Assembly (NCBI GenBank): GCA_000437495.1
Contig: FR897877.1
Span: 21,445-77,702 of the forward strand
Length of the DNA: 56,258 nt
Origin: Prevotella sp. CAG:485
GTDB lineage: Bacteria; Bacteroidota; Bacteroidia; Bacteroidales; Muribaculaceae
Direction of reading: 5' to 3'
The notes beneath the pieces were generated by a model. The model saw only the letters and a program-made list of their open reading frames with translations, had not been told where the DNA came from and searched no databases. Of the stretch, positions 1-8,897 are shown piece by piece. Numbering within the stretch: position 1 is the stretch's first letter; every line of letters begins with the position of its first letter. Both the position numbers and the translations under genes were made by a program.

Positions 1-264
1 AAGCCGAATCAGACGCTTGTGGGGTTTGCTCTGGAGACAGACAATGCCGAGGAGAACGCAGCCGACAAGCTCACACGCAAGGGCCTTGACTGGATTGTGC
101 TCAACACTCTCGGAAAGCCGAATACCTGTTTCGGCGTAGACACCAATCAAGTAACCATTATAGGGACTGACGGCACCAAACGTTCATTCCCTGTAAAGAG
201 CAAGAGTGAAGTGGCCGCCGACATCATCGATTTGACGCTCGGAAGTGAAGAAGACGGAAAATGA
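1..264 (+). CDS. coaBC: CoaBC C-terminal end (phosphopantothenate-cysteine ligase), cut by window start
   Basis: This is the 3' end of the bifunctional coenzyme A enzyme that joins cysteine to 4'-phosphopantothenate and decarboxylates the product. The frame is open from base 1 and ends in TGA at 262-264. Only the ligase (CoaB) end is visible: the segment LVGFALETDN, then ENAADKL and LDWIVLNTL, all typical of the CoaB C-terminus. The GTG at 19 is an internal valine, not a start. It overlaps the next gene by four bases (ATGA), so the two are translationally coupled. A second CoA gene, coaE, lies 6 kb downstream. Confidence 0.9.
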   Translation, partial: KPNQTLVGFALETDNAEENAADKLTRKGLDWIVLNTLGKPNTCFGVDTNQVTIIGTDGTKRSFPVKSKSEVAADIIDLTLGSEEDGK

Positions 265-1181
265 AAAGATTACTGGTTTACTGCTTTGTTGCCATATTGC
301 TGATTTGTGCCGGGACCAACAAGGTTTCGGCGCAGGAACTTCTATGTACAATAGAAGTGAATTCGAGTCAGGTTGAGGGCACCAATAAGTCGGTGTTTGA
401 GACCCTTCAGGAGGCCATGAACGAGTATGTCAATACCCGCAAATGGACCAATACCACTTTTGCCCCAAACGAGAGGATTGTCTGCCGCATTTTCCTCACT
501 GTGAAGGAGTATGCCGACGACCGCATAAAAGGTGATTTGCAGATTCAGCTGCAAAGGCCCGTGTTCAACAGCACCTATACCACCTCTCTTTTCAACTTCA
601 AAGACACAAAGGTGGAGTTCGACTATCGCGAGGGAGACCAGCTGATATTCAATGAGAACAATATGGAGAGCAACCTGACGGCTCTTCTCAACTTCTACGC
701 CTATCTGCTGCTTGGAATAGACTTTGACAGCTTCTCGCCCAACGGAGGACAGCCCTATTTCGAGAAGGCCAACACTGTGGTGCAAATGGCTCAGAACAGC
801 GGCGAGATAGGTTGGAAGGCGTTTGAAGACAACAAAAACCGTTCGGCTCTGCTCAACGTATTCACCGAGAGCAACACCGCTCCTTATCGCAATCTCATCT
901 ATCAGTATCACAGAAAAGGACTCGATGAGATGGTTACATCGCCCGACAAAGGGAGAGCGGTTATTACGCAGAGTCTTCAGGACCTCAATAAGGTATATCA
1001 GGTGGCGCCGATGTCGGTAGCGCTGACCATGTTCCGCGATTCAAAACTTGACGAGCTTGTGAATGTATATTCCAAAGCGCCGCAAAGTGAGCGCGAGGAC
1101 GTTGTGAAACTGCTGGAGAAAATCTATCCTGCCGACCAGGAGCGATTAGGCAAGATAAAAAATCCGCCTGAGGTGCGGTAA
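261..1181 (+). CDS. DUF4835 family exported protein
   Basis: A 306-residue protein of the DUF4835 family, which includes the PorD protein of gliding/type IX secretion studies in Flavobacteria. No biochemical role is established for this version. Residues 1-24 form a Sec signal peptide (MKRLLVYC, hydrophobic core, VSAQ cleavage), so the mature protein is periplasmic or surface-associated. The body has the family pattern: an early QELLCTIEVNSSQVEGTNKSV-like strand, an FNFKDTKVEFDY segment and a TALLNFYAYLLLGIDFDSF helix. It sits between coaBC and recN, a gene order common in Bacteroidetes. Type IX secretion genes are not seen in this window, so a link to that system is not supported here. Confidence 0.85.
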   Translation: MKRLLVYCFVAILLICAGTNKVSAQELLCTIEVNSSQVEGTNKSVFETLQEAMNEYVNTRKWTNTTFAPNERIVCRIFLTVKEYADDRIKGDLQIQLQRPVFNSTYTTSLFNFKDTKVEFDYREGDQLIFNENNMESNLTALLNFYAYLLLGIDFDSFSPNGGQPYFEKANTVVQMAQNSGEIGWKAFEDNKNRSALLNVFTESNTAPYRNLIYQYHRKGLDEMVTSPDKGRAVITQSLQDLNKVYQVAPMSVALTMFRDSKLDELVNVYSKAPQSEREDVVKLLEKIYPADQERLGKIKNPPEVR

Positions 1182-1216
1182 ACGACCGTAAAACTTACAC
1201 GAGAGTAGACGGAGAG

Positions 1217-2902
1217 ATGCTTGTAAACTTACATATATCCAACTATGCGCTTATAGAACGGCTGGATGTGGAATTTGGCCGAGGATTAAGCATCATTACG
1301 GGTGAGACAGGTGCCGGCAAATCCATCATCTTAGGCGCCATAGACTTGCTTCGCGGCCGCCGTGCCGACAGTTCGGCTCTGCGCGACAAGACCATGAAAG
1401 CGGTTGTGGAAGCCGAATTTGACGTTCATAACAACGAAGCTGTCCAACGCTGGCTCGCATCGCAGGATTATGAGCTTGGCGAAGACAATGTGCTGGTTTT
1501 GCGGCGCGAAATCTCTCCCACAGGTCGCTCGCGTGCTTTCATAAACGACTCTCCTGCGAATCTGCAGGCCATGCAGGAGCTTACGCTGGCGTTGCTTGAC
1601 ATCCATTCGCAGCATCAGACACAGCAGCTGGCCAATCCGCGCACACGCCTTTCGCTGATAGATTCGCTGACAGCCGACAAAAGTCTGCTGAAACGCTATC
1701 GCGACGCTTACGAGGGTTATAACGACACACGCAAACGTCTGCTTCAGCTGCAGCAGGAAATAGATGTGGCATCAACGCGTCGTGAGGAGCTGTTGGAGCA
1801 ATATGACTACCTGAGCAAGCTGAATCCCAAACCCGGCGAACAGAAGGAACTCGAGACCCTTTTCGACCTCCAGAGCCGAGCTAATCAGCTGAAGGAGGAT
1901 ATGAGCCTGACGCGTAAAAATCTCGACGGCTATGAGCAGTCGGCTCGCAGCCTGATTGAGCGCTCATTGTCTTTATTGCGTCACATGCGTATTTCTGCAC
2001 TTGAAACAGGGCAAAACGGCGGACCGTCAGTCATCGACAGACTGCAGTCGATTCTGATTGACCTCAAAGACATCAACGCTGAACTGGAGAACCTCGACGG
2101 CGAGATAGATGATGACCCTAAGCAATTGGCCCGGACGGAGAAAAGGCTCGATGACTTATATCAGGCTCAGCAGCGCTTTAAGACCGAGGACCCGGAAAGG
2201 TTGCCGAAGTTGCTTGAGGAGATGAAACGCGAGATTGAGGAGAGCGAGGACCCCGGAGTGATGCTCCCTGCCCTTCGACTGGAACTGCATCACAAGGCCA
2301 AGGAGCTTAAAGAGGCGGCAGTAGCTCTTTCTCAGCAACGCACGGAAAATGCCAAGGCATTCTCCGAACAGCTGCAGCAGAAAGCACGGCTTTTAGGTCT
2401 TCCGAACTTGAAATTTGAAGCCAGGATAACGCCTGTGAAGCTGTGGAGCCAAGGCGCAGACTTAGTGGATTTCCTCTGCGCATTCAACAAGAACCAGAGC
2501 CTTGTATCGCTTGAACAGACGGCGTCGGGCGGCGAGGCTTCGCGTCTGATGCTTGCCATGAAAGCTATCGTGGCGGGCAAACTGCAGCTGCCGACCCTTA
2601 TCTTCGACGAGATAGATACAGGTATCAGCGGCGAGATAGCCACCCTGGCAGGACGTATGATGCGCGAGATAGGGGAGAACCTTCAGGTGATAACCATTAC
2701 CCATCTGCCTCAGGTGGCAGCATGCGGAAATGCTAACTATAAGGTCTTCAAACAAGACAATGAGAATGAGACGTTAACACGCATCCGCCGTCTTGACAAC
2801 GACGAGCGCCGTTATGAGATAGCCCGTATGCTGTCAGGCGCTGAAGTGGATGAAGCGGCTTTACAGAACGCCGACTCTCTGCTCAAAAATCAGATTCAAT
2901 AA
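1217..2902 (+). CDS. recN: DNA repair protein RecN
   Basis: An SMC-like ATPase of 561 residues that acts early in double-strand break repair and helps load and organise RecA. The Walker A motif GETGAGKS is at residues 29-36 and is followed by DLLRGRRADSS. The middle, about residues 150-380, is a long charged coiled coil. Near the C-terminus come the ABC signature region TASGGEASRLMLA and Walker B LIFDEIDTGISG, then THLPQVAACG. Length and architecture match the family. It starts 35 bases after the DUF4835 gene and ends two bases before the methyltransferase gene, consistent with one transcript. Confidence 0.96.
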   Translation: MLVNLHISNYALIERLDVEFGRGLSIITGETGAGKSIILGAIDLLRGRRADSSALRDKTMKAVVEAEFDVHNNEAVQRWLASQDYELGEDNVLVLRREISPTGRSRAFINDSPANLQAMQELTLALLDIHSQHQTQQLANPRTRLSLIDSLTADKSLLKRYRDAYEGYNDTRKRLLQLQQEIDVASTRREELLEQYDYLSKLNPKPGEQKELETLFDLQSRANQLKEDMSLTRKNLDGYEQSARSLIERSLSLLRHMRISALETGQNGGPSVIDRLQSILIDLKDINAELENLDGEIDDDPKQLARTEKRLDDLYQAQQRFKTEDPERLPKLLEEMKREIEESEDPGVMLPALRLELHHKAKELKEAAVALSQQRTENAKAFSEQLQQKARLLGLPNLKFEARITPVKLWSQGADLVDFLCAFNKNQSLVSLEQTASGGEASRLMLAMKAIVAGKLQLPTLIFDEIDTGISGEIATLAGRMMREIGENLQVITITHLPQVAACGNANYKVFKQDNENETLTRIRRLDNDERRYEIARMLSGAEVDEAALQNADSLLKNQIQ

Positions 2903-2904
2903 CC

Positions 2905-3660
2905 ATGGACAAAACACAATACATCTTTGGTCTCAGGGCTATAATAGAAGCCATAGAGGCCGGACGCGACATCGATAAGGTATTACTGCGCAAAGGTCTG
3001 CAGGGCGATTTGGCAAAAGAGCTTCTGACGCTGATAAAAGCGCATGATCTGCCCATGCAATGGGTGCCGACCGAGAAGCTCAACCGCATCACCATTCGCA
3101 ATCATCAGGGCGCAATAGCGTTGCTGTCGGCTGTTACTTACTACCCGCTGGAACAGGTTGTGAGTCAGACCTTTGACGACGGCGGCATGCCGCTGATAAT
3201 AGTTCTCGACCAGATTACCGACACCAGGAACTTCGGCGCTATTGCACGCACAGCAGAGTGTGCCGGAGCCACTGCCATAGTCATCCCTGACCATAACAGC
3301 GTAACGGTAAACGCCGATGCCGTTAAGACGTCGGCCGGAGCGTTACTGACCCTGCCGGTGTGCCGTGTCAGGTCTTTGCCCGATGCGCTGCAGTTTCTCA
3401 GCGACAGCGGTCTGCAGATAACAGGAGCGTCGGAAAAGGCAGCTGAGGATTTCACCACACCCGACTATACCCTTCCCACAGCCATTGTAATGGGCGCGGA
3501 AGACACGGGAATCTCGCCGGCAGTGTTGAAGAAATGCAATCGGCTTGTGTCGATACCCATTTTAGGCAAGATAGGGTCGCTGAACGTGTCGGTGGCCGCC
3601 GGCATAATGATGTATCAGGCTGTGACGCAACGACTTGCCGCCGGCATGCAACCCTCGTAA
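2905..3660 (+). CDS. rlmB: 23S rRNA (guanosine-2'-O-)-methyltransferase RlmB / TrmH family
   Basis: A SPOUT-class 2'-O-ribose methyltransferase of 251 residues. The N-terminal part, about residues 1-80, is the substrate-binding domain (YIFGLRAIIEAI start). The catalytic knot follows, with NFGAIARTAECAGA (motif 1), VMGAEDTGISP (motif 2) and IPILGKIGSLNVSVAAGI (motif 3). By family the target is the loop guanosine of 23S rRNA helix 90 (G2251 in E. coli), but a tRNA target cannot be excluded from sequence alone. It directly follows recN. A 119-base gap with a promoter separates it from nusB. Confidence 0.9.
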   Translation: MDKTQYIFGLRAIIEAIEAGRDIDKVLLRKGLQGDLAKELLTLIKAHDLPMQWVPTEKLNRITIRNHQGAIALLSAVTYYPLEQVVSQTFDDGGMPLIIVLDQITDTRNFGAIARTAECAGATAIVIPDHNSVTVNADAVKTSAGALLTLPVCRVRSLPDALQFLSDSGLQITGASEKAAEDFTTPDYTLPTAIVMGAEDTGISPAVLKKCNRLVSIPILGKIGSLNVSVAAGIMMYQAVTQRLAAGMQPS

Positions 3661-3701
3661 GACATAGCAACGCTCAGCCGGAGAGCCTTGTGCGGTTAAA
3701 A

Positions 3702-3733
3702 ATTGCACAGGTTGGGAATTTTGGTTAACTTTG
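3702..3733 (+). promoter_or_regulatory. Promoter of nusB
   Basis: A Bacteroidetes primary-sigma promoter: ATTG at 3702-3705 (three of four bases of TTTG), a 20-base spacer, and TAACTTTG at 3726-3733 matching TAnnTTTG. The predicted start is near 3738, giving a leader of about 40 bases before nusB at 3780. Confidence 0.7.
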
Positions 3734-3779
3734 CGAAAATATTGCCGGGGCATTTCACCGCTCCATAATAAGAAGAACA

Positions 3780-5204
3780 ATGATAAACCGCGTACTGATA
3801 AGGATAAAGGTTGTACAGCTGCTTTATTCATATCTGCTTACGGAGAAGCACTTTTCCATAGAGCCGTCGCCCTCACAGCCGACGAAGGAAAAACGCTTTG
3901 CCTACAAGATATATCTTGATACACTGGCGCTGATGATAGAAATTACTCGCGAACTGGGCAAACGGTCGAAAATGAGCGAGAACCGCTTCATCGCCGCCCT
4001 TTCCGCCACCGACGTAATAAAAGCCATCATCACAAAAGGCCAACGTGGAGAAAGATTTGAGTTCCGGAACATGGTGGCCGAGACCACAGAAAAAATCAAA
4101 TCTTCGGGCATCTATAAGCTCTACACCAAGAAATCTGCCGAGGACTCACTTTCGTCGGATGTGAAAGTGTGGAAGGAGATTTTTGAGCATATCCTCTGGA
4201 CAGACCCGTTATATAATAAGGTAGCGGCTTCATACGAGAACTACTCGCTTCGCGGCATGGACAGAATGCGCGAGATGATGGAAGACACTTTCGCTAATTT
4301 CATGACTTCGCATGGCGGCATACAGGAAGCTATCCGCCAGCTCGATACAAGCATGAATGCCGCCCGCGAACTCTATTTCCGTCTGCTGCTTTTGCCGGTA
4401 GCGATTGCCGACCTGCGCAACAGAATGATAGAAGAGGGAAGAGCCAAGCATCTTCCCACAGCTGAAGACATAAATCCGGATATGCGGCTTACCGAGGCAC
4501 CGCTGTTGCAGGCAGTGCGCGAAAATATGCAGATTCATGAATTTGCCGAAAAGCATGACATAGACTGGGAAGCCGAGAACCCGCAGCTTATTGCCAAGCT
4601 GCTGAAGGCGGTACTGGAAAGTGAGTCGTACGCCCAATATAAGACTGAAGAGGTGAGTATGACAGCTGATTACAATTTCTACAGAAATGTTTTCAGCGAG
4701 GTAATACTCAACAACGAGACGTTCCTTGAAGACATGGAAAGCAAATCGGTCTTTTGGAACGACGACATTGACATTATGGCGGAGTTTGCCATCAAGACCT
4801 ACCGTCGCTTTGAAGAGGGTATGGGGCAGAACGCTGTTCTGGCAATGTATAAAGATGAGGCCGACCGCAATTTTGGCAAGGAGCTTTTCAAGGCCGTTAT
4901 CAACAATAAAGAGAATTACCGCGCCATCATGGACAGCTGTCTGGACACCAAGGTTTGGGAAACAGAACGTCTGGCCTACATGGATGTGATAATCATGCTG
5001 ACGGCAATGGCCGAAATGCTCAACTTCCCCTCAATACCTCTCAAAGTTACTCTCAATGAGTATATAGAGATAGCAAAGAGCTACTCCACGGCAAAAAGCG
5101 GAATGTTTATCAATGGACTTCTCGGCGTAATAATTGCAAAATTACAACGCGAGGGATTGTTGATGAAGACAAACGCAGATGTAAGAAATATCAAGAAGCA
5201 ATAA
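3780..5204 (+). CDS. nusB: NusB transcription antitermination factor, extended Bacteroidetes form
   Basis: NusB binds boxA RNA with S10 (NusE) in rRNA antitermination complexes. The N-terminus (NRVLIRIKVVQLLYSYL) and the C-terminal block (WETERLAYMDVIIMLTAMAE, then LNFPSIPLKVTLNEYIEIAKSYS, then SGMFINGLLG) carry the NusB signatures. Between them lies a helical insert of roughly 300 residues of no recognised fold. At 474 residues it is more than three times the E. coli protein (139). Longer NusB forms are normal in this phylum, but this one is at the long end. ATG at 3780 places the conserved NRVLIR segment right at the N-terminus. It has its own promoter. Confidence 0.88.
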   Translation: MINRVLIRIKVVQLLYSYLLTEKHFSIEPSPSQPTKEKRFAYKIYLDTLALMIEITRELGKRSKMSENRFIAALSATDVIKAIITKGQRGERFEFRNMVAETTEKIKSSGIYKLYTKKSAEDSLSSDVKVWKEIFEHILWTDPLYNKVAASYENYSLRGMDRMREMMEDTFANFMTSHGGIQEAIRQLDTSMNAARELYFRLLLLPVAIADLRNRMIEEGRAKHLPTAEDINPDMRLTEAPLLQAVRENMQIHEFAEKHDIDWEAENPQLIAKLLKAVLESESYAQYKTEEVSMTADYNFYRNVFSEVILNNETFLEDMESKSVFWNDDIDIMAEFAIKTYRRFEEGMGQNAVLAMYKDEADRNFGKELFKAVINNKENYRAIMDSCLDTKVWETERLAYMDVIIMLTAMAEMLNFPSIPLKVTLNEYIEIAKSYSTAKSGMFINGLLGVIIAKLQREGLLMKTNADVRNIKKQ

Positions 5205-5279
5205 GCAAGTTATTTCTGCAATTGCTACGAGATTGAACAAAAAAAACACACTAACAAAGCAAATAAAAAAATCTGATAA

Positions 5280-5678
5280 ATGAACTTCTTGAATTTGATT
5301 TTGGCTGATCAGGCCCAAAGTGGTGGCGGCGGCATGAGCGGAATCTTCATGATTGTAGCCATGATTGTCATTTTCTATTTCTTCATGATACGTCCGCAGC
5401 AGAAGAAACAGAAAAAAATCAAACAACAGCGCGAAGCACTTGGCAAAGGCGACAAAGTGGTAACAGCCGGCGGCATCCACGGTCGCATCACAGCCGACAA
5501 AGGCACTTACTTCATGGTAGAAGTAGCCAACGGTGTCAACATCCGTGTTGAGAAAACCAGCATCTATCCGCTGGAAGAGAATGCGCCGGTGGCAAAGAAA
5601 GAGGAACCCAAAGCAAAAAAGGCTGAGAAAAAAGAGGCAGAAGAAGTAGAAGCCGAAGAGGTAGACAACAAGGACTGA
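5280..5678 (+). CDS. yajC: Preprotein translocase accessory subunit YajC
   Basis: A small inner-membrane partner of SecDF-YajC, which assists Sec-dependent export. The single transmembrane segment is at about residues 19-37 (MSGIFMIVAMIVIFYFFMI) and is followed at once by the family hallmark RPQQKKQKK. The cytoplasmic domain contains KGDKVVTAGGIHGRI and ends near residue 100. After it comes a Lys/Glu-rich tail to residue 132 (KKAEKKEAEEVEAEEV), probably disordered. It lies 75 bases after nusB and 22 before the YbbR-like gene, the usual Bacteroidetes order nusB-yajC-ybbR-coaE. Confidence 0.95.
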   Translation: MNFLNLILADQAQSGGGGMSGIFMIVAMIVIFYFFMIRPQQKKQKKIKQQREALGKGDKVVTAGGIHGRITADKGTYFMVEVANGVNIRVEKTSIYPLEENAPVAKKEEPKAKKAEKKEAEEVEAEEVDNKD

Positions 5679-5700
5679 TACCCATTCGGATTTTCCGCCC

Positions 5701-6678
5701 ATGGGCAAGCGATTGGCAAACGCCAAAGAGAAGTGGATCCGGTTGAAAAAATCAGCCGGCTTTCACAATATTCTGCTGTTTGTTTTATTTGTGGTCATAG
5801 CCTCCCTTTTCTGGATAATCATGGCCATGAACGATTCGGCGCAAGTAACACTCGATGTGAACATGCGCATAATCGGCAAACCGGATTCACTGACCTTTAT
5901 CAACGAACCGCCGCAAACCATTCATGTAACGGTGAGCGATAAAGGCACCTCGCTGCTGCGGTCGGCTTTTGCCCGTAACCCGGTGATACAGTTCAACTTC
6001 AAAGAGTATGCCGAGAATGGCGTTTTCCGTTTGAAGGCGTCGGATATCTATGCTCAGATTCGCGCAAGATTCGGAACTCAGTCACAGATTTCAAACATCT
6101 CGGTAGACTCAGTTTCACTGGCATATACAGCGCTTCCGCCCAAAACTGTCCCCATAGAAATTGTTTCTCACTTGTCGGCCACACCGGGTTATGTGGTGGA
6201 CAAACACCTGACGCCGTCAAAGAAATTTGTCTTAGTATATTCGACCAACAACACCCTTCTTGACACGTTGATGCGAGTGCGGACAAAGCCAATCACAGGT
6301 GCCAATCTTGCGCACACCACAAACTATAAAATAGGCTTTGAACCTATCAAGGGGGCGCGCATAGTGCCATCAAGCATTACTGTAAGCGTCAACGTGGAAC
6401 CCCTTGTTACTAAAGAAGTTAAGGTTGAGGTCAAGGCAATAAATGTGCCGGAGGGAGAGAATATTTCACTCTTCCCGTCGATGGTTAGCGTCAGCGCATT
6501 TGTGCCCATGAGTCGCTTTAACGAGCCATTGACAGATTTGGAGGTGGCTGTGAATTACAGCGACATAGACCAAGCCAACGGTTACAAACGCCTGCCGGTG
6601 AAGATTCTCGATGCTCCACGGTATGCCATCGACCCGAAGCCTAACCCCGCCTCTGTAGAGTATATTTTGGTAAAATGA
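5701..6678 (+). CDS. YbbR-like domain protein
   Basis: A 325-residue membrane-anchored protein with YbbR-like repeats. One transmembrane segment near residues 23-43 (NILLFVLFVVIASLFWIIMA) is followed by an extracytoplasmic region built of beta-rich YbbR modules, for example at VTLDVNMRIIGKPDSL and KEVKVEVKAINVPEG. In Firmicutes a YbbR protein (CdaR) regulates the diadenylate cyclase CdaA, but no cdaA gene is in this window, so that role is not supported. The stop codon overlaps the coaE start by four bases, indicating coupled translation. Confidence 0.85.
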   Translation: MGKRLANAKEKWIRLKKSAGFHNILLFVLFVVIASLFWIIMAMNDSAQVTLDVNMRIIGKPDSLTFINEPPQTIHVTVSDKGTSLLRSAFARNPVIQFNFKEYAENGVFRLKASDIYAQIRARFGTQSQISNISVDSVSLAYTALPPKTVPIEIVSHLSATPGYVVDKHLTPSKKFVLVYSTNNTLLDTLMRVRTKPITGANLAHTTNYKIGFEPIKGARIVPSSITVSVNVEPLVTKEVKVEVKAINVPEGENISLFPSMVSVSAFVPMSRFNEPLTDLEVAVNYSDIDQANGYKRLPVKILDAPRYAIDPKPNPASVEYILVK

Positions 6679-7304
6679 CAGCACTAAGCTCAGACACAAC
6701 TCCGTTACTCTGCGGCATTGCAGGCGGCATAGGCTCCGGGAAAAGCATCTTCAGCCGTTTGCTGCGTATGCGTGGTTACAAGGTCTTTGATTGCGACTAT
6801 GAGGCCAAACTGCTGATGCAATCTGACGCTCAGATAAGAGCTTCAATTGAGAAGGAATTTGGAGGAGTCCACGTTTTGGGCAACAAGGAGTTTGCAAGAA
6901 AGGTGTTCCATAATCCCGAAATGCTTCTTAAGCTGAACGCCATTGTGCATCCGGCAGTAAAGCTTCGGTTAATAGAATGGGCAGAAGAGCCTTCTGAGAG
7001 GAACATTAAGTTTGTGGAAAGCGCCATACTTGCTTCGTCGGGTATTGCAGAGCAATGCGACGCCGTTTGCAGAATCATAACGCCCCATGAGCAATGCATC
7101 CGCAATGTGGTGTGTCGCAGCCAACTCAACCGTCAGGAGATATTTTCACGCATTGAGGCGCAGGCTGAGGAAACGGCCCTGCTTGAGGACCTTAAGGTGG
7201 ATTGCTATCCCATATACAACAACAGTGAGCGCTCGCTGCTGCAGCAGGCAGACACGCTGATTGAAATTTTAGAATCATACAACCAACACTTACCAAAATG
7301 TTGA
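6675..7304 (+). CDS. coaE: Dephospho-CoA kinase
   Basis: Catalyses the last step of coenzyme A synthesis, phosphorylation of dephospho-CoA at the 3' hydroxyl. The P-loop GGIGSGKS is at residues 17-24. It is followed by RMRGYKVFDCDYEAK, where the conserved Asp of the DxD-like motif lies, and by LNAIVHPAVKLRL, the CoA-domain lid signature. The 209-residue length is normal. It overlaps the genes on both sides, so it is inside an operon with the YbbR-like and DUF5606 genes. With the coaBC end at 1-264, two CoA enzymes are encoded within 7 kb. Confidence 0.95.
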   Translation: MTALSSDTTPLLCGIAGGIGSGKSIFSRLLRMRGYKVFDCDYEAKLLMQSDAQIRASIEKEFGGVHVLGNKEFARKVFHNPEMLLKLNAIVHPAVKLRLIEWAEEPSERNIKFVESAILASSGIAEQCDAVCRIITPHEQCIRNVVCRSQLNRQEIFSRIEAQAEETALLEDLKVDCYPIYNNSERSLLQQADTLIEILESYNQHLPKC

Positions 7305-7732
7305 AGAAAATACTTTCAATAACCGGTCGTCCCGGACTTTTTGAAATCAAAGGTCAGGGCAAAAACATGATCTTGGTAGAAGACATCACGACCCACAAAC
7401 GTTTCCCGGCCACCGGACGCGACAAGATTGTGGCACTTGGCGACATAGCAATGTATACTGATGAGGGCGACACCCCTCTCGGCGATATCCTGGACCGCGT
7501 ATACAGCCACTTCGAGGGTAAAGAAATAGATTACAAGAAATTACAGAAAGAGGGCAAACTGGCAGAGACCTTCGGTGCCATAGTTCCCGATTTCGACCGC
7601 GATCGCGTTTATGACAGCGACATTCGCAAACTCTTCAGCTGGTATAATCTGCTGATTGGCGCCGGCTTCACCACCTTCGCAGCCAAAGAAGAGGAGAAGG
7701 GAGAAGAGAAGGAAGAAGAGAAAGCTGAATAA
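7298..7732 (+). CDS. DUF5606 domain protein
   Basis: A 144-residue cytoplasmic protein of the Bacteroidetes-restricted DUF5606 family, with no known function. The N-terminus LKKILSITGRPGLFEIKGQG and the SWYNLLIGAGFTTF segment are the recognisable conserved parts. The last 20 residues are a low-complexity Glu/Lys tail (KEEEKGEEKEEEKAE). It overlaps the end of coaE by seven bases and closes this operon. A terminator hairpin follows about 110 bases later. Confidence 0.85.
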   Translation: MLKKILSITGRPGLFEIKGQGKNMILVEDITTHKRFPATGRDKIVALGDIAMYTDEGDTPLGDILDRVYSHFEGKEIDYKKLQKEGKLAETFGAIVPDFDRDRVYDSDIRKLFSWYNLLIGAGFTTFAAKEEEKGEEKEEEKAE

Positions 7733-7846
7733 AACAAAGAGTAAGCAGATTTAGCTTAATCTCAACTTTGCCGGGTAAAATTGCCTGAAAATTCCCCCAA
7801 TAATTTTCGGGTCTCCCTCAAAGGTAAAAAATTGGCATTGGCCTCT

Positions 7847-7884
7847 AAAAGAGAATGAGTCAGCAACGACACATTCTCTTTTTG
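7847..7884 (+). terminator. Rho-independent terminator after DUF5606
   Basis: An 11-bp perfect stem (AAAAGAGAATG at 7847-7857, CATTCTCTTTT at 7872-7882) with a 14-base loop and a T-run. The A/T-flanked stem could work in either direction. It ends the coaE operon. Confidence 0.8.
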
Positions 7885-7955
7885 GCCGCCAGCCATAATC
7901 CATCCACATTTTTCCGAACTTTTCGGGCAACTGAATCATCAACTTTAAGAGTGGA

Positions 7956-7987
7956 TTTGCCCAAACCACCAAAAAGCATTAAATTTG
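7956..7987 (+). promoter_or_regulatory. Promoter of the first rpoD gene
   Basis: An exact match to the Bacteroidetes consensus: TTTG at 7956-7959, a 20-base spacer, TAAATTTG at 7980-7987. The predicted start near 7992 gives a leader of about 18 bases before the ATG at 8010. Confidence 0.82.
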
Positions 7988-8009
7988 CATAATTTTTGGA
8001 ATACCCTAT

Positions 8010-8870
8010 ATGCGTCAACTAAAGATAACCAAGTCCATCACCAACCGCGAAAGCGCCTCTCTCGATAAGTATCTTCAGGAAATAGGCAGAGAAGAGCTGA
8101 TATCCGTACAGGAGGAAGTAGAGCTTGCCCAGCGCATCCGCAAGGGCGACCGCAAGGCTCTTGACAAGCTCACCAGGGCCAATCTCCGCTTCGTGGTATC
8201 AGTGGCAAAACAGTATCAGAACCAGGGTCTGAGCCTTCCTGACTTAATCAACGAAGGAAACCTCGGGCTGATACGGGCTGCCCAGAAATTTGACGAGACT
8301 CGCGGATTCAAATTCATAAGTTATGCTGTATGGTGGATTCGTCAGTCAATTCTCCAGGCCTTGGCAGAGCAGAGCCGCATAGTGCGACTGCCTCTGAATC
8401 AGGTTGGCTCACTCAATAAGATAAACAAGGAATTAAGTCGCTTTGAACAGGAACACGAACGCAGACCCAGCGCAGAGGAGCTGGCCGAGCGTCTGGATCT
8501 TGCCGCCGACAAAGTGGCTGATACGCTGAAAGTGTCAGGCCGCCATATCAGCGTTGACGCTCCCTTCGTTGACGGAGAGGACAACTCGCTGCTCGATGTG
8601 CTGGTGAATGACGACAGTCCCATGGCAGACACTCGTCTGAATCAGGAATCACTGGCCAAAGAGGTAAACAGAGCCCTTCAGCAGCTTGGCGACCGTGAGC
8701 GCGATATTCTGAAGATGTTCTTCGGCATAGGCTGTCAGGAGATGACTCTTGAGGAGATTGGTGCCAAATTTGACCTGACACGCGAACGTGTGCGTCAGAT
8801 AAAAGAAAAGGCCATACGCCGCCTCAAAGGCCAGAAAAGCCGTCTGCTGAAATCTTATCTCGGCGAATAA
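8010..8870 (+). CDS. rpoD: RNA polymerase primary-type sigma factor (RpoD/SigA family), copy 1
   Basis: A 286-residue group 1/2 sigma-70 of the short Bacteroidetes type without a large non-conserved region. Region 1.2 (DKYLQEIGREELISVQEEVELA), region 2 (RANLRFVVSVAKQYQNQGL, then FDETRGFKFISYAVWWIRQSI), region 3 and region 4.2 (TLEEIGAKFDLTRERVRQIK) are all intact. Sigma factors of this type read the TTTG/TAnnTTTG promoters found across this window. A paralog of the same length lies at 35113-35973, about 84% identical by eye, with almost identical DNA-contact regions. Which copy is the principal sigma cannot be decided from sequence. It has its own consensus promoter. Confidence 0.93.
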   Translation: MRQLKITKSITNRESASLDKYLQEIGREELISVQEEVELAQRIRKGDRKALDKLTRANLRFVVSVAKQYQNQGLSLPDLINEGNLGLIRAAQKFDETRGFKFISYAVWWIRQSILQALAEQSRIVRLPLNQVGSLNKINKELSRFEQEHERRPSAEELAERLDLAADKVADTLKVSGRHISVDAPFVDGEDNSLLDVLVNDDSPMADTRLNQESLAKEVNRALQQLGDRERDILKMFFGIGCQEMTLEEIGAKFDLTRERVRQIKEKAIRRLKGQKSRLLKSYLGE

Positions 8871-8897
8871 CAGAGCATAGTTAAGGCGCATGATGAT

